A stretch of DNA of 64,000 nucleotides, from the NCBI GenBank assembly GCA_949317995.1, contig OX439044.1, positions 31,010,733 through 31,074,732 of the forward strand. Reading direction: 5' to 3'. The notes under the pieces were generated by a model. It was not told the origin of the DNA and made no database searches. It worked only from the letters and a program-made list of their open reading frames with translations. Of this stretch, positions 1-12,125 are shown in pieces (within the stretch, counting starts at the first letter, position 1; every line of letters starts with the position of its first letter). Source of the DNA: Acholoe squamosa (lineage: Eukaryota; Annelida; Polychaeta; Phyllodocida; Polynoidae). The position numbers and the translations under genes are program-made.

Positions 1-325
1 ATGTGAGCTTCATAGAATTCTATTAAATACTAGTGCTCCTTGAACTACTGCACTGATAATCAAACTGGGATTAAATGAGGATTGTTCATTAATTAATTGC
101 AACTCGCGCACTCTTTAAGTCGATTATCATTATGTGATATTCTATCGACCCTAGGTATATCCAAATCATGGGTGATTGATTACTTTGGAGTCGAGTTGGG
201 TGCCGTCTAGTATCCATTTACATATACATGCAATACTTATCAATCTTCCAGAGGGCACGACTTGTGTATAATTCCTGTGTTAGATGGCCTGATATTTCAG
301 TCATCAGAACTCATGCCTCATATGA

Positions 326-404
326 GGTAGGTAGGTAATAGATGTTTAACGCCATTTCGACAGCTAAGGTCATATTCATGGCGAGAACTACATTACACAA
401 ATTC
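326..404 (-). mobile_element. 5'-truncated retroposon with the ACTC-type 3' module but an ACCT tail
   Basis: On the minus strand the sequence carries GTTCTCGCCATGAATATGAC through ATGGCGTTAAACATCTATT, the same 3' module as 15567-15752, but ends in (ACCT)n rather than (ACTC)n. A perfect 12-bp duplication TGCCTCATATGA lies at 314-325 and 405-416. The shared head is missing, so this is either a truncated SINE or the 3' end of the partner LINE. Confidence 0.8.
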
Positions 405-823
405 TGCCTCATATGATATCACCTGCATACATATTCCTGCAACACTCTAATGGTATCAGGCAAAAATAAGATCAGATTTATTTAAGTTGGTTAAAATGTA
501 AAAATCTATAATTAACTTGTATACACAGTTGTTTAAATTATACTTGCTGTCTTGGAACCCTACCTAAGTTATGATGCATAATTTGATCCAATTTGGACGG
601 AACACACACATTGGAGGTTGAGGGAAATGGAAAATGAAAGTGAGATAATGCATCCCAGACAATACTGTACACATGACAAGGCCGATATGCAGGTTGATAG
701 TCATAGCTGAACCAGACTAAAATACAATTCAGAGTTAAATGCAATGAACGAATGCTCTTATATACACTTTATCTGACCACTAAAAGTTGCCTCCCTTTCT
801 CCATTCTATATATTGCATTACCC

Positions 824-852
824 CCCCCCACACACACACACATACATACATA
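824..852. repeat. C-run with CA/CATA microsatellite
   Basis: A run of C is followed by ACACACACACA and CATACATACATA. Confidence 0.85.
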
Positions 853-3499
853 CCACTGTTTGCAGTGGGATTACAAACCTCCCACCAGAGGACCGAGACT
901 GTGGCAGCCAGCCTCATAAGCTGTCACCTCATCTTTCAGACCACGTGATCTGCAGCTCAAGCTCATCCCAATGTGCTATGGGGTCTCAGATGGGACAAAT
1001 TCTGAGGGTCTAGACAAGTATTTATAAACGTAATGCATCGTCTCAGTCTCCATGGACACAAGATTCAAAACTCTGCAGCAAGACAGTGCTGCAAATATGG
1101 AGGTATTGGAATGTGAAAAGATGTAAGTTATAAAGTAAGTCCACAGACTGATTCCAAAATTGAAAGGAACACATTGTCATGTAGACATGCCTAATGAACT
1201 TTCTCTAAACATTCCATGTGCATGAATCGACACGACTATCCCGCTGTGAAGAGCTAAGGCTAGAAAGGCAATTGTCCTTCCATATTGGAAAATTACTTCC
1301 TGAACGGCACACCATAAGCTTCACCTCAGCTTCCCTGTTCAGAGGTCGGATACTACATTCAGCAGTAAAACCCACCAGGGGTGTGGATGTCTCCATTAGT
1401 TGAGCCTACCTTAATTTGCTCCCGTCACTCAATGAGAAAAATATGAGCGGCAGTATGAAAGTTTGCTTTTAGTAACTTCAGCTTTTAATGCATCAGGGGC
1501 TATGAGTCAGAATTGCCTGCTTCCTTTCGGCCCTGATTCGGTTGGTCTTCTTTGAATGCAGTGATTCATTTATTGCCAAAAGGGAGGTTGGATTATAAAG
1601 GATTTTCCTATCTTACAGAAAGTGTGGGGACAAACAGTGTTCAGAAAAGCTGCTTGTAAAATGTGAAGTTGCCCTCACATTTCACTTGTTTGTAATTCTG
1701 CAGAGTAAAAGTGTTTTGAAAATTAAAGACTTCAAAATTAGAAATGAAAGGAGAGTGACCTAAATTTAAGTCTGTACAACCAACCTTAGTAAGATTAACA
1801 TGCTTTAATATTCAAAGCTATTTACTTGATAGGAAATTTAAACATAGGCTGTTCTGGATCGTTTACATCGCTGACCAGAGAGCAATGATGGAGAGATAAT
1901 GAGATGACTTATTTTTAACGTGACAGCATGGGTATCATTTCACCTCTGTCAATGTCACTCATCCCAGCCAACTACCTATTATTTCAATCTCATTCTCCCT
2001 CATCCTTACAAACTACATAACTTCATTTCACTGTCAGCGTCCCCTTTTCCCTCTTAAAATTCTCTAGGACTAGACCTGTCCTTGCTACACAAGGGAGTGT
2101 CCAAGTACACAAAGGAGCAGACACCACCCTGGTTACCTGACTAATTTGCTAACAGCTACAAATAGTGAGTGACTTAATCTGAGTTGTCCAGACCAAGCCT
2201 CAGCTGCCTCCTTCGATTATTCTAGCTCGTTGGTCGGTCCACCTGAGGCATCTAGCCTTTACCCTCACATCCAGGTCACGTGACACATTGTGAATAAATA
2301 ATTAGTTTGAGTCCAGCAGCCATTTTGGTTTAGTATTGTGTGTGCATCTCCGAGAGTTACATTCATGGATTATTCAGGTCATAGCCAATAAAACATTACA
2401 TTCTGCATCCCTGTTATCCTTATCCCTATTGTAATTGGGAGAACACCAATAGCTCCCATACCCCTACTGTGCCTATTCTCCCAAATCCCCTGTTATCCAC
2501 CGCTGCTGTTGATCCTCCACATCTGGTATTGCTAAATAGAGATTGGACTGGCTACAGGTATTGCCCATATTTCCCCTTACCTCTCTACCACTCCTCCTTG
2601 CCTACTTTAAGCACACACTGGTTAGTTCCTGGTGGTATACATATTACAGAATTTTATCAGTTTTTGAATACATGTTATTAAATCTACTTGTTTTAATTCT
2701 TACAGAGATACACGCAAGTACTAGTCTAAAAGAAGACAGAGCTCATTCCAGAACACCAGGCTAGGTTTACCACAGACCACAGGGGTGACTGCAGGAAGGT
2801 GGCCCTAGGGATGCATGGCGCTGACTTTGTATGTTTGGTTAGAAGGGCTGTGTTTTACCTCTGAGTAAACTTGATGTGTTTTCACCGTCCACACCTTACA
2901 GCATGTTGTATGTGTTCACACCTGGTTGGTACTAAGTGCCCACGTGTACAGGGATGGATATAGGGGTGGTACACACACAATCATGTAGTACATAGTGGTG
3001 GGGGATCTATAGTACTAAATGGTGTCGTGAAATCGGGTAGGTGGATAAGGGGATGTTCGACAATTAGAGGGAAGAGGAGTTATACTAACTTATAGGAAAG
3101 GGCTGGAAAGAGGTGCATGGGTGAAGGTAAAGGGTTGCAAAATGGACCAGACTAAAGGAAAGATGGACAAGCTTAAGATTTTTGGTTTGGTTTGGTTGAT
3201 TTTACCTCCGATAAAAGTAGTTAAAACTTAGCAGAGTTTCTGTGGTTCTCGGACATTAAGTCGTTTCTTTTCTGTTTGGACAGGTATCTTCAAAGCTGCT
3301 TGTCCAGACAGCAAAACAGGTATTTATATGCTACTTGCCTGACAAAGCAGTGACCGAATCTATGAATGACCGAATCTATGAGATGAATGACTGTATCTAT
3401 GAGGAGGGGTGAGGGGGAAAACTGCTACCGGGGCTTCATTCCCCAACCCTTTTTGAAGGATAGCAAGTGTTCTTCTATTTGCCTGGTCCCATAGGCAGG

Positions 3500-3770
3500 G
3501 CCAGACAAACCATGGCCTTTGATCACTCAGACATGGTTCACTGAGGGGGAATCCTATGACAAAGGACAAGCATGTAGGCCCGGGCCCACGCATATGGACA
3601 CAAGCTGCCCACATGCTCATCCCAAGCCACAAGAAACTCCAAGTTTGTCACCTTTTACGAATCTGGCATGCCCACTTATAGAATGGAAGGAGAATTCCTC
3701 CTTCATGGACTCCCAATGAAGTTATTCTACTCCTCCATACCCTCACATGAAGGTCCCCACTCCACAGGGG
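3500..3770 (+). repeat. Dispersed element, copy 1
   Basis: From ACATGGTTCACTGAG near 3531 the sequence follows the copy at 44045 through GCATGTAGGCCCGGGC, ATGCCCACTTATAGAATGG and TGAAGGTCCCC, with roughly three-quarters identity by eye. No terminal repeats or coding potential are apparent. Confidence 0.65.
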
Positions 3771-4679
3771 GAAGACTAGCTTAAGAGAGAGGCATATAGA
3801 GGTAGAGGTAGGCAGGTGGAGGGAGGGTATGGGTGCAATGTGTGAAAGCCTTATGTTCTTCAGCTGATGATAACCCAACTCATATATTTTTACCTGGGAT
3901 TCATTTTAACTATATATTCTTCTTGACCTAAATATCTCTTATCTGAAATATCTTAATGTACAAGTATTGCCCTTTTTTACCTCATTTTGACCTTGTGACT
4001 CATGCAATTCACATTTGACAGAAAGAAAAATGATTGCAACCTTGCAAAGGCTGTGTCTGTATGAACATCAGAATGTCAGTCAATTTCCAATAAAAATGGG
4101 AAGGCTAACTAAGATCGTAAGTAGTCACAAACGCACATCTGACACAAGGGGGTATTGCTCTATTTAAGGTATATACATAATGGTATGTGACTCACAGCTG
4201 ATTTAAAATTGTGCATGGCTGACTTTGGTTAACTCCCTACAAGGGCTGCAAGGTGCAGGAATACATTCTTCCTTTAATAGTAGCCACCCTTGCGATTCTA
4301 CTTGCTAAGACTGCATTTATGCTTCATGCCGTCTACCCTGGAGTGGATCAATTAGTAAGTACTGGATGATATATGAAGGCCTGGCAAGTAGACATATATT
4401 AGTTGATACACTATTTGGCACTAAAAGAGTAAACCTAGTTAAGTACAGCAGCATGTATTACCTGTCCTTTACATCAGAGCAGCCCTCTACTACTGATTCT
4501 GACTGTGAGTCACTCACCTGAGTAACTCCTTGGCAGATCCCTCTGAGGCTTATCATAACCTAACTGCTGGGGAAATGCCAGCAGCAATAACTTGTGCAAA
4601 TGAAACATACTCTGGTAAAGCAAAGAAACCAGATTCATGTTACTTTCACTTAACTTCTTGCTAAGCGCTTGAATACATA

Positions 4680-5660
4680 TGCAGCTATAGTCTATCGTCG
4701 CATATAAGTGCTGGGTTTTGGATGAGCGCCGGTCTCAAATAAGTGCTTGAGGGTTCGACTGATTGATTGATTTGTTTAACGTCCAAAGGTGCAAACATCT
4801 CATGGGACTGTCACTTTAGTTTACAGACAAATATCTAAAAACTACTTTTCCTGAAACAGCTAGACGGGTATATTGCTTGTAAAACACAGCAGAAGCGCCA
4901 GAGTATTAAAGGGGGGTGTTAGAATTATTCTTAAGCATTGACCAGCAAGCTAAAAGGACCGTCCAAGGGGGATTAGTACCAATTCTGGCCACCAGGGGGA
5001 CACCACTAAGGCTTAAAAAGGGAAAACTAGACCGAAAACTGCATTATACTAGTTTTTCATGAGGATTTCAATAGTCCTAGAGGGAAATTTCCATTTTTGG
5101 TCCAAACCTTCCAAATTTGGTATGCAAATTGAATGTTTTTAGGGCATTTCAGATCATAAATCAGTATATTTGTTGATATGTGTTGCCATGGAAACAAGAT
5201 TTCCACTCTTAATAGAGGAATCAAAAAGCCCATTGATAGTCCCACTCACATGGATGAATGTACCCAAAAAATGGTAAAAATCCTATTTTTAGGTCAAATT
5301 CTATGAGAAAATGAATTTAAAGAATATGACAATTTTCCTCATTTGCATAATTATGCCTACTTATACTTATCTCGAGATATCTCAGGAAATATGCAAGTTA
5401 TTTGAGATATCGATAGGTCACTGACCACCCAAATTCATAGAGCCATAACTCAAAAACTAGCAGAGATATTTTCTTATGTAATACATCATTGAAAAGCTCA
5501 TGACTTGAATGTAGAAATTTACCTTTCCCCTTGGGGGACCCTTTTCTCTTGGCTGGACACAATTATCTCGAAATATCCCAAATAAGCGCCTGGTAATCAC
5601 CCCTCCAAATCTATTATCGACAGGACATTTTTTCACAACGATACTGTATGTACATTGTGG
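4680..5660. mobile_element. Possible DNA-transposon relic of about 1 kb
   Basis: GCATATAAGTGCTGG and CTCAAATAAGTGCTTGAGG near the left and CAAATAAGCGCCTGG near the right resemble subterminal repeats. GTCTCAAATAAGTG recurs at 41808. True termini were not found. Confidence 0.35.
4758..4812 (-). mobile_element. Short retroposon tail fragment
   Basis: A TGAT microsatellite followed by TTGTTTAACGTCC resembles the tail ends of the other retroposons. No duplication was found, and it may be part of the larger relic at 4680-5660. Confidence 0.35.
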
Positions 5661-6045
5661 GAGAAATAAAAACTGTGCATTTTAAGTTTTTATTCTCCGA
5701 AGGATCAATCAATGGTGTTCAACCAAAATAACCGCTCAATGTGTCGCAGTCCCACATCTTACATACTGTCTTATTCTCACGACATAGGCATGCCTACTCG
5801 AGACAAGATATATACTGCAAGACAGAAAGAAATTGGAGTAAAAACAGTGTATTATAAGAAGTGTATGTGGACTCATCTACCACGAAGACAGACAGTACAC
5901 AGGGCCTCCCACATCCCAGCATTAAGCCATTTACACCTTACATCTATGTGAAGTAGGGGAACACTGTATAGAGGACCTGTGTATAATGTTTGTTTTACCT
6001 CAGCCACTGATACATAGGTAAAACCTTGTGTTCAGTTGTGTTATA

Positions 6046-6235
6046 TTAACCCTCCAAGGGCTACATAGACGTAAAGCATATACATTGTAATATACAATTT
6101 GTTGCCATAGTACAGGAATGCAGCCCAGGTGCATGAGTAACTCACCATGGTTGTATCCATGCATCATGTCGGCCTTAAGGTGCTGAAATAGTTATTCCCA
6201 AAGGGTCTGCATGGTGAAGCAATAATGCCTCCCAG
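6046..6235. mobile_element. MITE, TTAA-flanked family, right end missing
   Basis: The left end TTAACCCTCCAAGGGC is intact and is followed by the family interior (GAGTAACTCACCATGG, CATGCATCATGTCGG). The right terminus is not recognisable. Confidence 0.7.
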
Positions 6236-7169
6236 AAAATTCTCAGATCGAAATTCCCTGACTCTATCTGACTAATGTTTAATTATCAATGCTTAACCTT
6301 TAATCCTTATCAAAGGTCTTATCTCCAACAGAAATGCTATACATGTATGTCACTGTAAATTCATGTCAATATGCCCAAATTGATTGTCTTTGAAAAATAT
6401 AACTGAATGTTCAATATCAGATTATTAAAATCAAGAAAACAAATACTACCCTTTGACTAATTTCCCTGAACTCTGGGAACCCCGAGCAATACAGTGCTGG
6501 GAAGTTGGCGAGTAGACCTGCTAGCACTGCATTGGTAAATGATGACAAGGGACCTAGAGACAGCATGCAGACCTTAAAATGATAATGGAGCCTTATATCT
6601 AAACAAAGGGACATGTCCTATAACAAAGGTTACTGAATCATCTTTACGTGTTTTTTTAATCTTCTTTACTTGGGCTATTGTATGGCGTCAGTAGTTTTTA
6701 TTAGTCTTCTGAGATGGACTATAATCTGTTCAAATTTTGACTAACTCCTGCTGGCCTTACATTTTCTGGGTCATGATATCGTGACTTTCTAATCTGCCGG
6801 TACTCACAGTGGTAGGCTATAAAGAAGGTGGGAAACCTTCGGTCTCATCTTTCATTTTTTCTGCTACTGACTGTACAATACTTACTTTTCAATAATGGCC
6901 TTTCTTCTACAATCTCACCAGTGATTTTCAGGTAGAGCCATGATAAAGTGTCGGCGTCATTCGATGCTAAAACTCCCAGTAATAGGCCTATTGCCATATC
7001 ATTAAGTCAGCAAAAATCAATCGGCGATACAGCTAGCCAGCCCTGCACCCATCCATCAGCGGCCACAGAGATGCTGTCTGCAGCTCGCTCCCGCCCCCGT
7101 AACCACCCCGTGCACACAGGGACATTTGTCTAAAACAAAGTCCTTCTTCCATGAGGCTCATCACTTACA

Positions 7170-7325
7170 CTGCTCTTAAACCCATTTGTAGCGACAAGCC
7201 AACCCGCTAAGGGGGTTGGTGTACGCCCGCCCTCATCACTCACCCATACCAATACCTCCCTCTCATCATACCTCCTGAACCTATACCATTTAAGGACTGT
7301 ATTGAGCATTAAATCAATCAATGCA
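7170..7325 (+). mobile_element. Probable retroposon 3' end with (ATCA)n tail
   Basis: The stretch ends GACTGTATTGAGCATTAAATC followed by ATCAATCA, a tail type seen in the SINE copies here. No target duplication or second copy was found in the window. Confidence 0.4.
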
Positions 7326-8047
7326 TTTTACCCATTGGTCCTCATATTGCAGGAATGCAGTGGAGTCGCCAGGACTACATTCAGTAGAGTATGGGGTTTT
7401 ACCCCCAATAGTTGTATAAACCGAAGCTCCAACTGTTCATTTATTGAAAGAGAAGTCTGAGTACTTAACGCACCTGTCAGCTGAAGCGAATACAAGTATC
7501 TTCCACGAACCCCATAGTGAATCTCATTCAATACATACTCCTACATATGGAAAATACACGCCCTAAGCATCAAGTTTTGTGACAGTTACCAAGATAGCTA
7601 TCTCTTCTATGATATGATTATTGAACTACAGTTCCAGTTGCCAATGGTGATGGATTTGTAGAACAGGTATTATTGGGTTTTACGTTATATAAGTATGTAT
7701 AATTCCCACTGGCACGACATCAAATTATCAGTAAATCTTATGGCTGGAATAAAATCTCGAAGTGAATTTATCAGACTAAAGGAAATGACTTTCATGCTCG
7801 GGTTTCGTGTGACGTAGTCGAAAATAAAGATAGGATAAGTTTACTTTTTTCATTTATAACTTTAAAACCCACAAACCTTCGTAAATGGCCATTACAAAAA
7901 CCAACTTTTAATAAACGTATTTTGTATACCTTTTGGGTCTCAGTGCATTGGTCGGCATTAGTGCATCTAATCCGTAGAAACAACTTTTGAGGTGCCATAC
8001 GGCAATTATAGGGTTATAGGAGTTGCTCAGTGGTATGAGCTGCTCAC

Positions 8048-8173
8048 CTTTGTAATAGGAGAACTGCAGGTAGTTGTAGTGTTCAGGTAGGAAGTTCTCC
8101 ACCTCACGTCCCATGAAGGTAGCCATCTTGTGTGGGCACTCCACCCTGCACTCCAACACGTGGATGTAATGAT
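8048..8173 (-). CDS. Leprecan-family internal exon, third of three visible, with CxxxC and NYLQF motifs
   Basis: This 126-nt exon is bounded by CTTTTTTTCAG (AG at 8175-8174) and AAAG|GTGAGC (GT at 8047-8046), phase 1 at both ends. The split codon joining it to the previous exon reads G|AT, giving Asp, so the joined sequence reads AVADHYIHVLECRVEC. This is the leprecan 'ADHY-x-Q-x-L-x-C-x3-C' motif. It continues to VENFLPEHYNYLQFSYYK, the strongest family signature in the window. CRVEC resembles CRTAP/SC65, whereas ENFLPEHYNYLQF resembles the enzymatic P3Hs (DFLPSHYNYLQF). The next exon should begin with two bases completing a G-starting codon and encode an 'AxTYLLxxP' helix. I did not find it between 1 and 8047, so it probably lies beyond the window. 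Confidence 0.93.
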
Positions 8174-8921
8174 CTGAAAAAAAGAGACAACCAAAAATGT
8201 CAAAATCGTTTTTTTTGAATTTGACTTGGTGTAGTATGAGGATGCAAGTTAACTGCATGCACACAAAATGGTATCCAGAACACAAAATGTATCTCCATCT
8301 CTGGGTCGGCGCTCCACCCTTTTTGTCCAGCCCTAAAACTTAAGGTGAGCACATCTAAAAGGTCATGTGAAAAGCAGTAAGATTTTCTATGTACATCCTT
8401 CTCCTACTATGAAAATGCCATATCCCCTGTACTTCTCCTAGCATGTTATTTGCTGGTTTTTTTTTCTATGATTTTAACGAACTTGCTAGAAATGGCATAT
8501 CTGTCGTGAAATCTATATTTCAATTATTTGTCTATTTCAAAGACACCTCAATTTCCATCATAACTAAGCCCCTATATACCCCGTAATCCTTTCCCTACTA
8601 GTACTATAGGGCAGTATAGGCTACCGGCATGTATGACTTCAGGTACGATACATGGGAATAATCTTCAAGTACGGTTAGTGGGGAAAACTTGTCACAATGT
8701 CCGTATATATTAGTATACGATCGTATGACAACATGTTAAGTCTGTTCATGAGAAGCATAAGTAACATGCGTGATGATAAGTGAGCATCTGCCGGGCAAAA
8801 GGGGTGCTCCACATGGACTAAACAGATCACCTATTCTGTTGGTTTCTCACGGTTGTATGCTTTCGTGATTAGGGGACTTCCATGCTGAGCTGCTCTTGCT
8901 CCAACAATATCATTACAAAAA

Positions 8922-9578
8922 GTATGTACACAGGTATGTGCACAGGTAGATGTACACAGGTATGTGCACAGGTAAATGTACACAGGTATGTGCAGATAAA
9001 TGTACACAGGTATGTGCACAGGTAGATGTACACAGGTATGTGCACAGGTAAATGTACACAGGTATGTGCACAGGTAAATGTACACAGGTATGTGCACAGG
9101 TAAATGTACACAGGTATGTGCACAGGTAAATGTACACAGGTATGTGCACAGATAAATGTACACAGGTATGTGCAGATAAATGTACACAGGTATGTGCACA
9201 GGTAAGTGTACACAGGTATGTGCACAGATAAATGTACACAGGTATGTGCACAGATAAATGTACACAGGTATGTGCAGATAAATGTACACAGGTATGTGCA
9301 CAGGTAAGTGTACACAGGTATGTGCACAGATAAATGTACACAGGTATGTGCACAGATAAATGTACACAGGTATGTGCACAGGTATGTGCACAGGTAAATG
9401 TACACAGGTATGTGCAGATAAATGTACACAGGTATGTGCACAGATAAATGTACACAGGTATGTGCACAGGTAAATGTACACAGGTATGTGCACAGGTAAA
9501 TGTACACAGGTATGTGCACAGGTAAATGTACACAGATATGTGCACAGGTAAATGTACACAGGTATGTGCACAGGTAAA
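8922..9578. repeat. 26-bp minisatellite, about 25 copies
   Basis: The unit CAGGTATGTGCACAGGTAAA followed by TGTACA repeats for about 655 bp, with variants GATAAATG and GTAAGTG and shortened units TATGTGCAGATAAATG. A higher-order block of about 107 bp is duplicated between about 9187 and 9400. The unit length is not a multiple of three and lacks minus-strand stops, so all three minus frames stay open (about 230-250 codons). These are not genes. Confidence 0.95.
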
Positions 9579-11574
9579 GGTAATTCTGTAAGGCATTAGG
9601 GGGCAATAAATGAAAGAGCAACTCAGGAGCTGCTCAAGAAGTCTCTAAGGTCACATAGTGCATCAATATACTCTGTACATCAGTTGTATGATGTACGGAT
9701 ACAGCCAGTTCTATAGCTATACGGTTCACTTTCTATATACTTCCATTCTAAGATATAACAATGCCATTTCAAATTGTTAATATGTATGTACATTGGCACA
9801 CGTGGCAGTGTTAAATATCCTGACAAGAATTATTCCAAAGTTACTTTTTTTTAATGCAATGTCAGGATTTTCTATTCTTTGAAGTTGAAAACGGAAGTGT
9901 CATACATGTGCAGATCACCCACTGTCAAAATGACCGTACAATCGTACAGATCTTCATTCACTGCATTGGTGACTAATGAATAATGCCAACCAGGAGCAAA
10001 CCTGTCCCATTTGCTATCAAGTCTCATCATTATTCTTTCACATTTCTTTATAAAAAAGGGGGAAGAAAAAGATATGAAAAGGGGAAAAAATGATGAGGAA
10101 TGGGGAGCAGGCACCTCGTGCATAAAACCAGCAGCGGCTAATAATAACCATGTGGATTATTTTACACGAGGAGCTTGGAGCACTTGACATCACTTGACCT
10201 TGATGAGTCATTTGTGAGAAGCACAAGATGGGACTAGAGACAAATAACAAAGTCAGGATGCCTGGGTATATGCAGGGTCAAAAGAAAGATCAGAATGTGA
10301 AGAAATGAGATCCTTGAGTAACGCTGGAATAACATGATCCCTGGTAATTAAGTCTTCATATGACATGCACGGAACACCTGGATCAGTTAGGAATAGGTGT
10401 GTTTTAATTCTTCATCTCTATCTTTTTTATAGTAACCAGATTAGTGATACAAATTTGTACGTTGTTCAAAGTTGCCATCTTGGACTGCCATTCTTATATT
10501 AATATCTAACGCTCAGAACTAACTCTTGCTATTTATTGATCTTATTAAGGATTTTTTTTTTTTTAATAATTTGACTTTTCCCCATACGTTCTTGTTATCC
10601 CTAGGTTATTTTGCCCAGGTGCAATGATTGACCTATGAACAATTCCATAGGACATTGGCAAAAAAGTGCTACTTGACTGAATAATAGGCATCTCCAAGGT
10701 GCCTCTTGGACACGCACAGAACCTTCAGAAGCGATCCAAAACACAGGCGTCTGGCAGGTTTTAATGATTGTACTTTGACAGGTCAAAGGTGGCGACTTAA
10801 AACCATAGCCACAATAATGAGGAACGGGCAAAATACAATAGGAATTACTCACTAATTAAAGCGTGAGCAAAACCAGAAGTTTGCCGACCGAAACCATATG
10901 AGTGTGGCCAACGGCACGCAGGGGATTGCCTCTGGAGGTGAAATAAGTTGCAATTAAAAGTCACTCGGTGTGTTATTGATGCTGGTGATGTTGTTGCACC
11001 TTGTTTTGATGCTGAATGATATGGTTCTTAATGAGAGCCTACTGTTCAAGGTTACTTTTACTTCAGTAAGAGTGACCATCTTGTGAGTGTCTTTAGGAGG
11101 AATTATGAAGTCGCGCCCTGCAATTATAAATATTTCTTATTGTAGAAAGGCAATAAGTTGTTACTGCAGAAGATGTAATGATTCGTTTTAGTACTCTTCT
11201 TCCGATCTTCAGAAATAAGATAAAGAGATTATCGACTTGAGTTCTTAATTACATTCTTTCAAACAAAGCTTGAAGTGGGAGAAATTGAAAACCCATATTT
11301 GAAGGCTGATAGTAGTAAACCAATCAATCAAGTCTACATTTTCTGAATGACCACGCAGGAAGTTTCAGCGCCATACAACAGAAATGCATGATACGCACGG
11401 TCAAATCAAATACTGATTCCATGGCCACACAAACCGTCACACCAATCCTCAGGGGGGTATGGAAAATTGGCGTTGGCGTGCAGTTATATTTATCCGCCCT
11501 CTCGGGTGGCTAGTTGGCTACGGCTGGCAGGAAAGTTTTTCTCTGGGCTGCCATTGCCAATCACCAACAAGAGC

Positions 11575-11815
11575 CTAACCCTTAAAGAGCAACATAATTC
11601 ATTTTTATCTATTTGTCCTCATGGTACATGAATGTACCCTGGTAGGTAACTCACCAGGGCTGCTATTCATGCATCATGCCGATGCTGGAGGGTTGATGCA
11701 CTCCTGGAGGGTCAACATGATGCACCAATAACACTGCTGGAACGCAGACCCGCCAGTAATGCATTAGTGCATCATGACTACAAATGAAGACATTTTGCGG
11801 CCCTTAAATAGCTAC
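11575..11815. mobile_element. MITE, TTAA-flanked family, near full length with decayed ends
   Basis: The left end CTAACCCTTAAAGAGC and right end GGCCCTTAAATAGCTA match the family with one or two changes in the TTAA. The interior carries AACTCACCAGGGCTGC, GCATCATGCCGATGC, GGTCAACATGATGCACC and GTGCATCATG. Confidence 0.78.
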
Positions 11816-12125
11816 CACAGCTCCTAACAAACCATCCTGGCTGTAAGCCTGGCCTTATCACATCGTCCATCGATGATGTATCACAGAAGATATTAGCTAA
11901 AATTGGCGGAAAATGTCTAGGCACCAAGCCAGAACACGGAGGGCTGATATCAATGACAGAAATCACTCTGACACTGCTGATATAGGCTTTTCTCCTTAGC
12001 CATCCACAGATAAGAAAAGGGAAGCATCCAAGGGTTCTTTGAGCTGCTATACAGAAGGCTCAGTCCCACGTGATGTGCGTGCTTGGCGGGTAAGGGTTGG
12101 GAACAATGGCTATGTATAACTGATA

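Larger units (their letters stand above)
1..8047 (-). other. Intron downstream of the last visible exon (incomplete)
   Basis: No exon could be supported here on either strand. The contents I can name are a truncated retroposon at 326-404, one copy of a dispersed element at 3500-3770, a possible DNA-element relic at 4680-5660, a MITE fragment at 6046-6235 and a retroposon tail near 7170-7325. A short run of C plus CA/CATA microsatellite lies at 824-852. The rest is AT-rich unique-looking sequence. Short overlapping open frames at 1205-1403 on both strands show no family motif. Confidence 0.6.

Noticed and set aside
7908..8285. Reading the whole 125-codon minus-strand frame as one protein
   Set aside because: Only 8048-8173 has leprecan motifs, and it is bounded by good splice sites; the rest of the frame is intron read-through.
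8922..9578. Regularly spaced repeats resembling a CRISPR array
   Set aside because: Units abut without unique spacers, and the sequence is animal DNA.
8831..9621. Three overlapping minus-strand open frames of 227-250 codons, rich in HIPVYIYLCT / CAHTCVHLPV repeats
   Set aside because: They are translations of the 26-bp minisatellite in all three frames, with no family motif and no splice or start context.
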